64,000 bases of DNA from Planctomycetota bacterium (GCA_016873215.1 VGXU01000004.1:25191-89190); one strand, 5' to 3'; shown: positions 54,182 through 63,872, counted from the stretch's first letter. The notes: generated by a model not told the origin, from the letters alone. Made by a program: numbers and translations.

Positions 54182-56560
54182 ATGGCTTCATCTGTACATG
54201 GTGTTTGGGCAATCGATATTGGGACATGTTCTCTCAAGGCCCTTCGACTCAGGCCGACGGATGAGGGAATTGAAGTCGTCGGATTTGATTATCTGGAGCA
54301 CGGAAAGATTCTTTCCGCGGCGGGCGTCAGCGCTCAGGAAAAACATAACGCCATCGCCCAGACTCTGCGGCAATTCCTGTCCCGAAACGACATTGGCAAA
54401 GACCCTGTGGCGATTTCCATCGCGGGCCAAAACAGCTTTGCCCGATTTGTCAAGCTGCCCCCCGTAGAGCCCAAAAAAGTTCCTGAAATCATCCAGTTTG
54501 AAGCCGTTCAGCAGATTCCATTCGACATCAATGAAGTCGAATGGGACTGGCAGAAGATGGAGGCACCGGACGGCGGTACTGACGCGGAGGTTGGAATTTT
54601 CGCAATCAAGAACGAACTCATCGCCGAAATTATGGACCATTTTACGCGGGAGAATCTTCACGTGACCTGTGTTCAGATTTCGCCGATGGCGATGTATAAT
54701 TATATCCTGTATGACCGTAAGGATATTGCCGCCGCCGGCCGCAAGGGGACGATAATTCTGGATATCGGGGCGGAAAATTCCACGCTGGTGATTTGTACGC
54801 GGGACAGTGTGTGGCAGCGGAGCATTCGAATCGGGGGAAACAGTTTTACGCAGGCGATTGCCGAAGCATTCAAGCTCAATTTTGAAAAAGCGGAAAAACT
54901 GAAACGCTCGGCTCCGATGAGCAAATACATGCGGCAGATTTATACCGCCATGAAACCGGTCTATACGGAGCTCAGCGGTGAGCTTCAGCGAAGTCTGGGA
55001 TTTTACGGCAGCAGCGGGCCGGGGCGGGATCAGGGTTTTACAGGGATTATCGCGATGGGCGGGGGGATGAAACTTCAGGGTTTGCCCAAATATCTCCAGC
55101 AGTCGCTGGGTATCGCCGTTGTCAAGCCGGATTCGTTCGAGAAGCTCAAATCCGCCCCCGACATTTCCGCGGCGGGCTTTCACGAAAACATTTGCGATTT
55201 TGGAATCGTTTACGGTCTGGGCGTTCAGCTTCTGGATCAGGCCAAAATCACCGTTAATCTGCTGCCGAGCAAAATCGCCCGTGCAATGGCCTGGAATCGA
55301 AAGGCGAAACTGCTGATGGCGGCGGCGGCGGTGTTAGTGCTGGTTTCGCTGTTGTCGCTGGGTTGGGCGTTTCGAGAGCTGACACAGTATAACGCCAACG
55401 AATCCATTCGCGGCGACGTTACGAAGGCTGTTGCCCAGGCGGATGCGGCAATTCGCAAAATGGAAGACATTAAATCCAAAAGTCAGCCGCTGGCCGGTCG
55501 GATTCAAAAACAATTCGATTTGTTCAAATATCGCGAGATGATTCCGCTGTTGAATGAACAAATGATTGCCTGTCTGCCGGACGCACAAAATACTCCCGAT
55601 CAGGCGGATCTGTTTGAAGCCTTTGAAAAAGGCACTGTTCAGGAAATCAAGGCTATTCCCCGCGGTCAGCGGAAACAGGTTTTCATTACGCGTGTGATGA
55701 TTGAATATGCCGCGGATTTGCCCGCGGCTCAATTTCCCGACCCCACGAAAGTCATAACTCCGTCTATGGAGATGCAGGGCGGCCTGGGGAATATGACTCC
55801 GTCGATGATGATGGAGGGAGAGATGATGATGCAGGAAGGGTTCGGCGGTACGCAGGCGGCAGCTCCCGTCGAGGCGCCCCCGTCGGGTTTTGTTGTCCTC
55901 ATTGAAGGATATACTCCTTATCGAAAGGTTAACGAATTGCTGGATCCGACAGGGGTTGCCAATGACCCGTCAAAATGGGGAATTGTTACCCGTTTTGAAA
56001 ACCTTGGCAAAATCATCAAAGGAACTCCTTTTGAGTTGTTCCGGAAAAACGATACTTCGCATTTCAAGGAGGAATTCGAGTCGGTGATTGCATCTTCGGC
56101 GCAGAGTCTGTCCTCTGCAGGCGGCGCGAAGCAGCCCGTCGGCATTGGTATTCTCAGAGAGGTTCGCCGTGTCCCCGAAGCCTCCGAGCCTTCTAATGCT
56201 CCCGTGATGGAACGAATGATGCCGGAAATGATGGGTGGTGGTGCGAGGGGAGGAATAGGCGTCCAGGATAGAATTACAGCCGAAATGGTACTCGTAGATC
56301 CAATGACCGACGAAGAAATGAGCAAAACATACGATTTCATTACTCCTCAGGATGTTGCCGGCAATTCCGAGTGGAGCGAAAAAGACATCGGTCGCAAAAA
56401 GTATGATTTCGGCAAAGAGAAATTTATTGAACGAGATTCGTGGTTTCGCATTCAGGCGAAATTTATCTGGAAAGGGGCTCCTCAAATCCAGTTACCGGCG
56501 GGTTCGATGATGAATACGCAGCCGATGCCCTCTGCGCCTGCAGCGGGTCAGTTTCAGTAA
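54182..56560 (+). CDS. Long PilM-like protein with membrane helix, coiled coil and Met-rich segments
   Basis: The protein has 792 residues. The first 370 are a PilM/actin-like domain (VWAIDIGTCSLKAL; ILDIGAENSTLVI; GIIAMGGGMKLQGLP). Unlike PilM, it continues with a transmembrane helix (about 375-397), a coiled coil (about 410-440) and a periplasmic region of some 350 residues, so it may combine PilM with a PilN-like partner. Two low-complexity stretches are rich in Met, Glu and Gly (about 527-556, including SMMMEGEMMMQEG, and 677-694, including ERMMPEMMGGG). The ATG at 54182 follows GGAGAGG and starts at the domain edge. It is the first gene of a three-gene operon. Confidence 0.82.
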   Translation: MASSVHGVWAIDIGTCSLKALRLRPTDEGIEVVGFDYLEHGKILSAAGVSAQEKHNAIAQTLRQFLSRNDIGKDPVAISIAGQNSFARFVKLPPVEPKKVPEIIQFEAVQQIPFDINEVEWDWQKMEAPDGGTDAEVGIFAIKNELIAEIMDHFTRENLHVTCVQISPMAMYNYILYDRKDIAAAGRKGTIILDIGAENSTLVICTRDSVWQRSIRIGGNSFTQAIAEAFKLNFEKAEKLKRSAPMSKYMRQIYTAMKPVYTELSGELQRSLGFYGSSGPGRDQGFTGIIAMGGGMKLQGLPKYLQQSLGIAVVKPDSFEKLKSAPDISAAGFHENICDFGIVYGLGVQLLDQAKITVNLLPSKIARAMAWNRKAKLLMAAAAVLVLVSLLSLGWAFRELTQYNANESIRGDVTKAVAQADAAIRKMEDIKSKSQPLAGRIQKQFDLFKYREMIPLLNEQMIACLPDAQNTPDQADLFEAFEKGTVQEIKAIPRGQRKQVFITRVMIEYAADLPAAQFPDPTKVITPSMEMQGGLGNMTPSMMMEGEMMMQEGFGGTQAAAPVEAPPSGFVVLIEGYTPYRKVNELLDPTGVANDPSKWGIVTRFENLGKIIKGTPFELFRKNDTSHFKEEFESVIASSAQSLSSAGGAKQPVGIGILREVRRVPEASEPSNAPVMERMMPEMMGGGARGGIGVQDRITAEMVLVDPMTDEEMSKTYDFITPQDVAGNSEWSEKDIGRKKYDFGKEKFIERDSWFRIQAKFIWKGAPQIQLPAGSMMNTQPMPSAPAAGQFQ

Positions 56561-56617
56561 GGATAACAAAACAGGCTAATGGGATGATTAAAAGACGATT
56601 TTTACAGGTAAGAAGAT

Positions 56618-57988
56618 ATGGCTAAAAACCTTAACTTAAATATTAATCTGAAAAACCTCGACATTAAACAACTTGTCGGTTTGTTGAAGAATATTAATTT
56701 TGCTTCTCTGAAAAAGTATTCTTCCCTGTTTCCGTCCATTGGGCTGTTACTGGCCGCCGGGGTCATTTTCGTTTTGACTCTGCTGGTCGGGGGGGCCGTC
56801 AGCAAAAAAATGGCGCAAAGTGTTCGGGTGTCGAACGAGATTCGAACCAAAATAAGCCAGGTGCCCAGTGAAGCCCAGGTCGTCGAGGCGGAACGCTATT
56901 ATCAAAAATATGCAGAGGATACCGACAAGGTGGACGCCCTGGCCGTTAAGACATCTTTGCGGGAACTTGTCTGTTATGACCCGATGATTTTTCCGGAACC
57001 GGTTGACAAATCGACGCAAATCTACAACAGGTTCGGGAGTAAATATCGCGCCGCGATTGATAAGCTGCTGGAACGGATTCGTGCCAAGGACGCTCCCAGC
57101 GATGCTGAGATTCGCAGCCGCACCGGGCAGGGCGGAGGTGCCGCTATGGGTATGGGAGAATATGCCGCCCCGCCGGCGACACTCGGTGTGGCTCAAAATG
57201 CGATGGTGGATGCGCTCTGTCTGCAGCGGGCGGATGAAATTCCCGTCTATGCCAATCCTGCGATTTTCAGCTGGTATGCGTTTTGGGATAAATATACCTA
57301 TCAATCCAAAGAGAAGGCTTTGCAGGATTGCTGGTATTCTCAGACGGCCTACTGGATTTATGAGGATGTGATAGGGACGATTGAATCGCTGAACAGCGGT
57401 TCGACGAAAGTTTCTCAATCCCCGGTTAAAAGATTTCTTGGCGTTCGTTTTGATGGTTTCGTGGAGGTGATGCCATCAACCATGACGGAGGGGATGGAAT
57501 ATATGCCGATGATGGGAGTGGGACGGATGGAATCAGGTCGAGTGGGGGGACAACAGGAGGATATTCCGGCCTACGTCCAGAGAGGAAGCGTTTTTATGCC
57601 GGTATCGTGGACGGGGCGTATTTGTGATAACAATGTTGATGTGGTTCATTTCGCCGTATCGGTGGTGGTCGATTCGAAGTCTGTCATGTCGTTTATGAAA
57701 GAACTTTGCAGTGCCAAATCGCACACTTTTTTTGAAAAATTTGACCCGAAAGGAAAACAGGAAACTGCCAGTCATAATCAGATTACCATTTTGCGGTTTC
57801 ATGTTGAACCGGTGATAAAAGAAGATGCCCTTCATACCTATTATCGATATGGCCCCAATGCGGTTGTTCGGCTGAATCTGGTTTGTGAATATCTTTTTGT
57901 TCGTCAGGCGTATGATATGATTAAGCCGGAGCCGATTAAGAAAATTCAGACTCAGAGTGCCGGCGGCCTCCAGCCCGGCGGCAGTTAA
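56618..57988 (+). CDS. Single-pass membrane protein of the PilM-like operon, Met-rich
   Basis: The protein has 456 residues. A cytoplasmic tail with the repeated LN-NLKNL pattern is followed by one transmembrane helix (about 39-61) and a periplasmic part with no domain recognised. Met-rich inserts occur near 176 (AAMGMGEYA) and 288-311 (MTEGMEYMPMMGVGRM). The topology resembles PilN/PilO partners of PilM, but the length is more than twice theirs. Function is unknown; a role as a partner of the long PilM is an inference from position and topology. Confidence 0.75.
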   Translation: MAKNLNLNINLKNLDIKQLVGLLKNINFASLKKYSSLFPSIGLLLAAGVIFVLTLLVGGAVSKKMAQSVRVSNEIRTKISQVPSEAQVVEAERYYQKYAEDTDKVDALAVKTSLRELVCYDPMIFPEPVDKSTQIYNRFGSKYRAAIDKLLERIRAKDAPSDAEIRSRTGQGGGAAMGMGEYAAPPATLGVAQNAMVDALCLQRADEIPVYANPAIFSWYAFWDKYTYQSKEKALQDCWYSQTAYWIYEDVIGTIESLNSGSTKVSQSPVKRFLGVRFDGFVEVMPSTMTEGMEYMPMMGVGRMESGRVGGQQEDIPAYVQRGSVFMPVSWTGRICDNNVDVVHFAVSVVVDSKSVMSFMKELCSAKSHTFFEKFDPKGKQETASHNQITILRFHVEPVIKEDALHTYYRYGPNAVVRLNLVCEYLFVRQAYDMIKPEPIKKIQTQSAGGLQPGGS

Positions 57989-58074
57989 ATCGGATGAATC
58001 TCCGTTAAACTTTAGTTGCAGGATATGAATAAAAAAGCGGGATTGCAAAACAGGAACATGCGGGAAGAAGATAA

Positions 58075-60012
58075 ATGAGTAAGAAAAAAGGAAATTTTGC
58101 GGATCAGTATCTCGACAAGATAATTCTGGGATTGGCGGGATTGCTGGCTGTGTATCTGCTTTGGGCCTTTGTTCTGAGCAATCCTTACGGCCAGAAAGTA
58201 AGTAATCAGAAAGTCAGTCCTTCGCAGATTGATGTGCAGAATAAACTTCAGGCACAACAGATTGAGAATAAACTTCAGGACCGGGACATGGCGAAGGCGA
58301 ATCCTTATGTTCAGGATAAGGCCGCCGAATTTTTGAATTGGCTGGGATGCGCGATGCCCAAGCTTTCCATTACAGCCAATTGGCCCCTGCCGGGCGGAGG
58401 TCAAGCCGAAAAAAAACGAATCTATGTTCTTCCGCAGATTCCGGCGATGGACATTGTAAAAGTTGCTTCCATTCGCGGGACCGTGCGGATGCCGACAGAG
58501 GATGTGACACCGGAGATTCCTTATTCAACGGTTGCTTCTAAAGCGGCAGACCTCGATCTGGTCACCATTTCGGCGCATTTGAATCTGCAGGCATTATACA
58601 ATAATTTTCGTCAGAGCTTTATGGGGCCGCGGCTGAAGCCTCAATGGAGAGACCCGACCTATGCTGAACCTGTGCCGGCTCGCATTGAGATGCAGCGCCG
58701 TGTTCAAAATGCCGATGGTTCGTGGGGGCCATGGCAGACGGTTCCTTTTACCCGCATTGATCCCTATCAAAAGATGTTTAAAGATATTCCCCTGACGACC
58801 GAACAAATGACTTACGGTAATGTTGCGATGTTTATGAATTCCTGCCGAGATTTTGCCGTGATGAAAGATATCCTCCAGCCGAGTCCATACGATTTTTTGT
58901 CCATGCAGAAATGGCTGCCGCCGGAATACTATGAAGAATATCAGAAAATCAGTGATGAGGAAGAGGCGAAAAAGCTTCGCGAGGAACGGGAACGACGACT
59001 TCGAGAGAAAGAGTCCGCTAAGGGTGGAAATCGTGCCGGCGCTGCCAACAGACCTCAGCCTCAGCAGCAGACTCAGCCCCGCAGAGGCGTCCGAGCAGGG
59101 GAAAATCCAATGATGGGTGAAGGGATGATGTCCCCGACGGGGATGATGCCCCCGACGCCGGTCAGGCCGGTGAAAGCGGCAAGAACCGTTCAGGATGTGG
59201 AACGGGATGCCGCGGCGGCAGCGCTTGCAGACAAGTCTAAATTGGGTACATTAAAAGATATAATTGTCTGGATTCATGATGATACCACGGTTGCCGGGGC
59301 TACCTATCAATATCGCATCCGTTACGGCGTGTTTAATCCGATTGCCGGAAAAGACTGGGTTGCTCCGGAAAGCAAAGCGTACGAAAACCATGTGGTTCTC
59401 TGGAGCGCTTATGCGGAAATTCTCAATCCGGTTACGGGGCTTCCTGAATCCGTGTCGATTCCCAAAATGCTGCAGATGTTTCCCATGGATGTGCTGGCGG
59501 ATGGAACGGGTGCCAGCGTGGAAATTTATAAGTATCATATGGGACAATGGCATACTGAAACATTTGAGGTTCATTTCGGTCAGATGATTGGAAAGCCGAT
59601 GGAATCCAAACCCCAGGCCGCTATCGACGGTATGGAAGCAGGTATGATGATGAATCCAGGAATGAATCCCCGGGGAATGGATCTTGGTGGAGTCCAGCAA
59701 TCCACACTGGTGGATTATTCGACGGAATATATGCTGATGGATGTTCAAATGTTAAGCGACTGGTCCAGCGTCGGCGTGCGGCAGCGTACTGTACCGTGGA
59801 TGTTATGTATTGATAACGCCAATCAGATTTTAACGCTGGCGGCCAAGAAGCAATATTGGTCAAAAGAGATGACTGCGGAATATGCCGGCGTCAAATCGGA
59901 AATGCTCAAAACCAGTGGAATTCCTTCAGAAGGGATGATGATGCCTGGTATGGAAGGCGGCATGCAGCCAGGAATGACAACGCGGCCTTATAATGTTGGC
60001 GGTGGATTTTAG
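58075..60012 (+). CDS. Single-pass membrane protein of the PilM-like operon, Met-rich
   Basis: The protein has 645 residues. One transmembrane helix lies near 18-37 after a short basic start (KKKGNFADQYLDK). A charged helix EEEAKKLREERERRLREKE near 300 is followed by three Met/Gly/Pro-rich stretches (about 343-363 NPMMGEGMMSPTGMM; 518-539 EAGMMMNPGMNPRGMD; 619-636 GMMMPGMEGGMQPGM). No family was recognised. It follows the 456-residue protein by 86 bases and ends before a strong terminator. Confidence 0.75.
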   Translation: MSKKKGNFADQYLDKIILGLAGLLAVYLLWAFVLSNPYGQKVSNQKVSPSQIDVQNKLQAQQIENKLQDRDMAKANPYVQDKAAEFLNWLGCAMPKLSITANWPLPGGGQAEKKRIYVLPQIPAMDIVKVASIRGTVRMPTEDVTPEIPYSTVASKAADLDLVTISAHLNLQALYNNFRQSFMGPRLKPQWRDPTYAEPVPARIEMQRRVQNADGSWGPWQTVPFTRIDPYQKMFKDIPLTTEQMTYGNVAMFMNSCRDFAVMKDILQPSPYDFLSMQKWLPPEYYEEYQKISDEEEAKKLREERERRLREKESAKGGNRAGAANRPQPQQQTQPRRGVRAGENPMMGEGMMSPTGMMPPTPVRPVKAARTVQDVERDAAAAALADKSKLGTLKDIIVWIHDDTTVAGATYQYRIRYGVFNPIAGKDWVAPESKAYENHVVLWSAYAEILNPVTGLPESVSIPKMLQMFPMDVLADGTGASVEIYKYHMGQWHTETFEVHFGQMIGKPMESKPQAAIDGMEAGMMMNPGMNPRGMDLGGVQQSTLVDYSTEYMLMDVQMLSDWSSVGVRQRTVPWMLCIDNANQILTLAAKKQYWSKEMTAEYAGVKSEMLKTSGIPSEGMMMPGMEGGMQPGMTTRPYNVGGGF

Positions 60013-60040
60013 CGCATTTACGCCGAAAACAGAGAGTCTA

Positions 60041-60068
60041 AAAAAGCCGCCTTTAGGCGGCTTTTTTT
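60041..60068. terminator. Bidirectional intrinsic terminator
   Basis: GCCGCC-TTTA-GGCGGC (60046-60061) is flanked by A5 on the left and T7 on the right. It can end both the forward operon and the convergent GH2 gene. Confidence 0.85.
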
Positions 60069-62529
60069 ATTTCATACCGCAGACCGACCGCAGGACAAAA
60101 GGCGTGTCGAGCCGGGGAATCGGTTCGGCGAAATCCGCCATGACCTTATATTCCCGCCCAGGCAGAAGGTCAAAGAAGTTGTCGCCAAGATGCGCTTGCC
60201 GGGAGTGAGCGATTTCCAGGTCTTTCACAAAATACCGGCTTTTCAGGCTCAGCAGAATTTTTTTTTCATTTACGGGATGGATAGCCAGGTCAATTTCCAT
60301 GTGTTTGAACGCCGCATATTTATCCGGAACATACAAGTACAGATTTTCACACATAAGTTGGTTATCCGTGACAACCACCAGACGAAGTATGTTTTTTTCC
60401 GGGAATGTCGGCTTTAAAAACGCGTGCGGAAGAAAAATGGCCGTACTTTTGGAATACGGCCCGACGGCAATCGGCAATTTGCCGGCATCCAGCAGTCGGC
60501 CTTTCATATCCAGAAGTTCAAATACCGCGTTGCCCGTCAGGGGTTCGGACCAATCGTTGATGACGATGGCTGCATCTGAATAAGAGAGCGACTTGCCAGT
60601 TTGCGGGTCTTTTTTGCCCGTCAGACAAATCAGAACAGGGGTAAAAGCACGCCCGGCGTAATAATACATGGCGTTGGGTCTTCCGGCGAAATCCATCATC
60701 GAAAACCCCATTCCCGGCCAGAACTGCCCGGCCGTCCAGGGGATAAGACCTCCATGCGAATTTTTTTGAATCCGGATGGATTCGATTTCTTTTTTCACCG
60801 TTCGTGCCTGTGCGACCTGACTTTGATAAATTTGTTCTTCGATTGTTTGAGGAGGGGCAAAAAGGTCACTCGTGCGCCGGGCTGTCCGGGACAATCCCCC
60901 CTCAAGGTAATTTTGGTTTTCAACCTGGCGGCTGCCGGGGAAAATTTCTTCCTCTCGGCACGTCATCCGCAATGTTTCCGTGCAAGGCAGGGCGGGGAAT
61001 ACGGCGTTATCCGTGAACTCCAGGCTGTTCCACATATCTCGGCGGTCAATTGTATCGGCGGAGAAATCTTTGTTTTTCCCATGCCTGGGCAGGGGCGTGG
61101 CAAGCATATAATCCCGATCCGGATCCAATTCGCTGAGCAATTCCGGCAGTGTTTTTTGAAAAATCGCATCCGCATTTTTTATTTTGGCCGATCGTCCGGT
61201 GAGCGGGTTGTCTGTCCGGTGATTATCGCTCCAGCCGACCAGGCATGCGTAATTACGCAATCGGCGAACGACCTGTTCGGCTTCCTGTTGAAACTGCTCG
61301 GTGAACCAAACCTTGTCGGCAAAGCAGGGCGGGACGGACATTAATTCCTGCCAGACCAGAATCCCCAGGCGGTCGCATAAATCATAAAAAGCGCCGTCTT
61401 CGTAATTAACACCGCCCCAGATTCGAAGCAAGTTGATGTTTGCCGCAGCCAGGTGGTGCAGAAGTTTTTCTTTTTTTGTCTGTTCATTGCCGTCGCGGAT
61501 GAGCCCCAGGGGAATCCAGTGGATGCCTTTGGTTTCGATGGTCTGATGGTTGACTTCCAGGGAAATTCCATCCGATTCCGATTCGCGCGGGTATGAGATT
61601 CGCATCGTGCGGATGCCAAAAGGTATTTCCCGTGTATCCAGAAGATCATTCCCGCAGTACAATTCCGCCCGGACGTTGTAGCGATAGGGCCGGCCGTATC
61701 CTATTGGCTGCCATAAAACCGGATTTTCGATGCGAAGTACTGTGGAAAGCCGGTCCTGCCGGGGGGCGAAGTCGAGGGTGTGCGGAAGTTCAGCTTTGTC
61801 GCCTTTAATTTGCAGAACACATCGCAGGTTTTTATCGCAGTACTGTTCCGTTGGCCGGACGGTTACAGCGGCGCGAATATCCGCAAAACGTTCATTGCAG
61901 TCAATCGTCCGCAGATGGATATCCTGAATATCGGCGATGGGCGTCAATTCCAGCCGTATTGGGCCAATGATTCCGCAGCCGGGCAGCGCCGGCCCCATTG
62001 CTGAACCGAATTGGTATTGAGCTTTACGAAGGTACGCCCGGGACGGCGAATCGGAAGGGTCGTCGGCCTTGCCGTACCGACGGGCCAGTTTATCAGCATA
62101 TTCTTCGGCAGGCTGAAATTGAATCATCAGGTTATTTCGTCCCGGGCGGAGCCACTTGCCGGCGTCGAAACGATGCGAGATGAACATATTTTCAGTTCGA
62201 CCGAGTAGTTTTTCGTTGAGCCAGATTTGCGTGACGGTATCCAACCCATCCAGCACCAGTTCCGCACGGCCGGCGGCGAGATGTTCCTGCGACAGGTTGA
62301 ATTGTGTGCGATACACCCAGGCCTGCCGGCTGACCCAGCCGAAAGCCTGCGGCTGGGCGTACAAGTCCGAAAGCGTCAGAATGCCCGCCTCGGCAAGACT
62401 GAGAAAAATAGATTGCGGCTGCGTTGTTGCCGGCCAGCGGCCTTCTTCGAGGTCGCTCATCCGCCGGGCCGTTTCGGGGAACTCCCGAAATTCCCACGGT
62501 CCTGACGCATTCACAACTTGTTTTTTCAT
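60067..62529 (-). CDS. Glycoside hydrolase family 2, beta-mannosidase-like, altered active site
   Basis: The protein has about 820 residues with the GH2 layout: jelly-roll domain (WVYRTQFNLS, LVLDGLDTVTQIWLNEKLLG), Ig-like domain and TIM barrel (NLLRIWGGVNYEDGAFYDLCDRLGILVWQELM), then a C-terminal region WPGMGFSMMDFAGRPNAMYYY. The acid/base motif W(C/S)GNNE is replaced by WSDNHR, so the catalytic Glu is missing. The nucleophile region SEFG reads SLEFTDNA, keeping a Glu. No signal peptide is seen. It may be inactive or use another mechanism. The ATG at 62529 has AAAGGA nine bases upstream; an upstream TTG at 62538 is less well placed. Confidence 0.85.
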   Translation of the reverse strand: MKKQVVNASGPWEFREFPETARRMSDLEEGRWPATTQPQSIFLSLAEAGILTLSDLYAQPQAFGWVSRQAWVYRTQFNLSQEHLAAGRAELVLDGLDTVTQIWLNEKLLGRTENMFISHRFDAGKWLRPGRNNLMIQFQPAEEYADKLARRYGKADDPSDSPSRAYLRKAQYQFGSAMGPALPGCGIIGPIRLELTPIADIQDIHLRTIDCNERFADIRAAVTVRPTEQYCDKNLRCVLQIKGDKAELPHTLDFAPRQDRLSTVLRIENPVLWQPIGYGRPYRYNVRAELYCGNDLLDTREIPFGIRTMRISYPRESESDGISLEVNHQTIETKGIHWIPLGLIRDGNEQTKKEKLLHHLAAANINLLRIWGGVNYEDGAFYDLCDRLGILVWQELMSVPPCFADKVWFTEQFQQEAEQVVRRLRNYACLVGWSDNHRTDNPLTGRSAKIKNADAIFQKTLPELLSELDPDRDYMLATPLPRHGKNKDFSADTIDRRDMWNSLEFTDNAVFPALPCTETLRMTCREEEIFPGSRQVENQNYLEGGLSRTARRTSDLFAPPQTIEEQIYQSQVAQARTVKKEIESIRIQKNSHGGLIPWTAGQFWPGMGFSMMDFAGRPNAMYYYAGRAFTPVLICLTGKKDPQTGKSLSYSDAAIVINDWSEPLTGNAVFELLDMKGRLLDAGKLPIAVGPYSKSTAIFLPHAFLKPTFPEKNILRLVVVTDNQLMCENLYLYVPDKYAAFKHMEIDLAIHPVNEKKILLSLKSRYFVKDLEIAHSRQAHLGDNFFDLLPGREYKVMADFAEPIPRLDTPFVLRSVCGMK

Positions 62530-62599
62530 CCGCGGCAATCCTTTTCAGTGGTTTGTATATTGTAATGAGCCGCCTTGCGGATGCAATGGTTTGTGTATC

Positions 62600-63241
62600 T
62601 TAATTTGTCGCCGCCGGCGTTTGAATAACGGTTTGGAAAGGATATAATGCCGACCAGCTTTGGTCGGTCGTAATGGTGATTGTGCCGGCGGCAGTATTGT
62701 CGGGACGCAGCCAGCCGAGGATGTAAGCGGTTCCCTCTTCCGTTTGCGACAGATTATCGGCGGTTCGCGTGATTTGTGTATAAGGTCCTTTGGCAATGAA
62801 GAACAAGCGTGTCTTGTCCTCCTGGCCATTTGTATCCGAATACAATTTTGACGGAACCACATTGCCTTTCATTTGAGCCTGCAGAGAACAGATTTTTTTT
62901 TCGTATTCGTATTGTGTGGACCAGACGGCATTGACACGACAGTCTTTGCCGAAAGTTATTTTGACGGAGCCTCGCGGCGCCTTGTTGCGCTGCACATAAG
63001 CGGTGAGTATGACGGGTTCGAGTAATTCAGGCTGTCCTTTTTTGGGTACGGGGATAATCTGATTTTCCGGCACTAAGAGGTCTTCCATTTGCCATGGACG
63101 GTCTTCGGGTTTGGTGGGGCGGTCCATGTATTGCCGGGCCGGGCCGAAGATAGCCTTCGCCATCAGAAAATAAATCAGCATTCCGATTGCAATGACAATC
63201 AGAAGCCCCAGCATGGCGGCATAACCATTTCTTTTATGCAT
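62600..63241 (-). CDS. Hypothetical single-pass membrane protein
   Basis: The protein has 213 residues. A transmembrane helix (about 9-28) is followed by a mostly beta-rich outer part. AYVQRNKAPRGSVKITFGKDCRVNAVW and KTRLFFIAKGPYTQI are its best-defined segments. No family was recognised. It lies 60 bases upstream of the GH2 gene on the same strand and could share its transcript. Confidence 0.7.
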   Translation of the reverse strand: MHKRNGYAAMLGLLIVIAIGMLIYFLMAKAIFGPARQYMDRPTKPEDRPWQMEDLLVPENQIIPVPKKGQPELLEPVILTAYVQRNKAPRGSVKITFGKDCRVNAVWSTQYEYEKKICSLQAQMKGNVVPSKLYSDTNGQEDKTRLFFIAKGPYTQITRTADNLSQTEEGTAYILGWLRPDNTAAGTITITTDQSWSALYPFQTVIQTPAATN

Positions 63242-63541
63242 AATGTTATTGGCGATTGAAAAAATAGCTTAACATAATTTGTCATTCCCGCGAAGGCGGG
63301 AATCCAGTCTGAATCGCTCTGGATTCCGGCTCAAGTCCGGAATGACAGACGATGGTTTTTGTCTTAAAATGTTTAACTTTATTATTCAAAGAGCAGTAAA
63401 GCCACCCTTAAAATACATCACAAAAAAAGGGGATTTTCCATGTTTTTTGATGCACACTCATTCCACATGGAATTGTCCGGTTGAGACGGCTGCGGATTAT
63501 ACCCTAACCATTGTTAAGGCAAAAAACAGAAAAAAACCATA
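63242..63541. other. Gene-free spacer holding an interspersed repeat
   Basis: It contains the complete 66-bp palindromic element (63281-63346) and otherwise unremarkable AT-rich sequence. Confidence 0.6.
63281..63346. repeat. 66-bp interspersed palindromic repeat, complete copy
   Basis: It begins GTCATTCCCGCGAAGGCGGG and ends TCCGGAATGAC, with CCAG...CTGG inside. It matches the copy at 4996-5060 in length and layout. Confidence 0.8.
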
Positions 63542-63856
63542 TCAGGGAGTGGTCAGGCCTTCGCGAATGGCGTATTTGGTCAGGCTGGCGACATTGCGAA
63601 TACCGAGTTTCTCCATAATGTGTTCGCGATGGGAGTCCACCGTTTTACGGCTCAATTGCAGGGCTTTAGCGATGTCCTTGGTCGTGTGCCCTTCGGCTAC
63701 GAGTTGAAGAACCTCCCGCTCCCGGCAGGTCAGGCCATCCAGCGCCTCAGTTCTCGGATTGGTCAGCAAGTTAATATAGTCCGCAAAGACGACTTTGGAA
63801 ATTTTGGAACAAAGATAGGTTTTTCCTTCAGCCATTGTGCGTAAGCCGTCCAGCAA
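63542..63856 (-). CDS. LuxR/NarL-type DNA-binding domain, receiver domain missing
   Basis: The last 65 residues form a full LuxR HTH (LTCREREVLQLVAEGHTTKDIAKALQLSRKTVDSHREHI). The preceding LLDGLRTMAEGKTYL and, above the TTG used as start, KSAFSE correspond to the last helix and linker of a NarL-type receiver domain. Beyond about 63872 the frame changes character and soon stops, so the receiver is lost. The break lies next to the probable left end of an IS element, so the gene is probably truncated. Confidence 0.75.
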   Translation of the reverse strand: MLDGLRTMAEGKTYLCSKISKVVFADYINLLTNPRTEALDGLTCREREVLQLVAEGHTTKDIAKALQLSRKTVDSHREHIMEKLGIRNVASLTKYAIREGLTTP

Positions 63857-63872
63857 CTCGGAAAAAGCGGAT

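Noticed and set aside
63279..63707. A forward open frame starting MSFPRRRES
   Set aside because: Its start lies in the palindromic repeat and the rest is antisense to the LuxR-type gene; this N-terminus is a known artefact of such repeats. The same applies to 40768-40974 on the minus strand.
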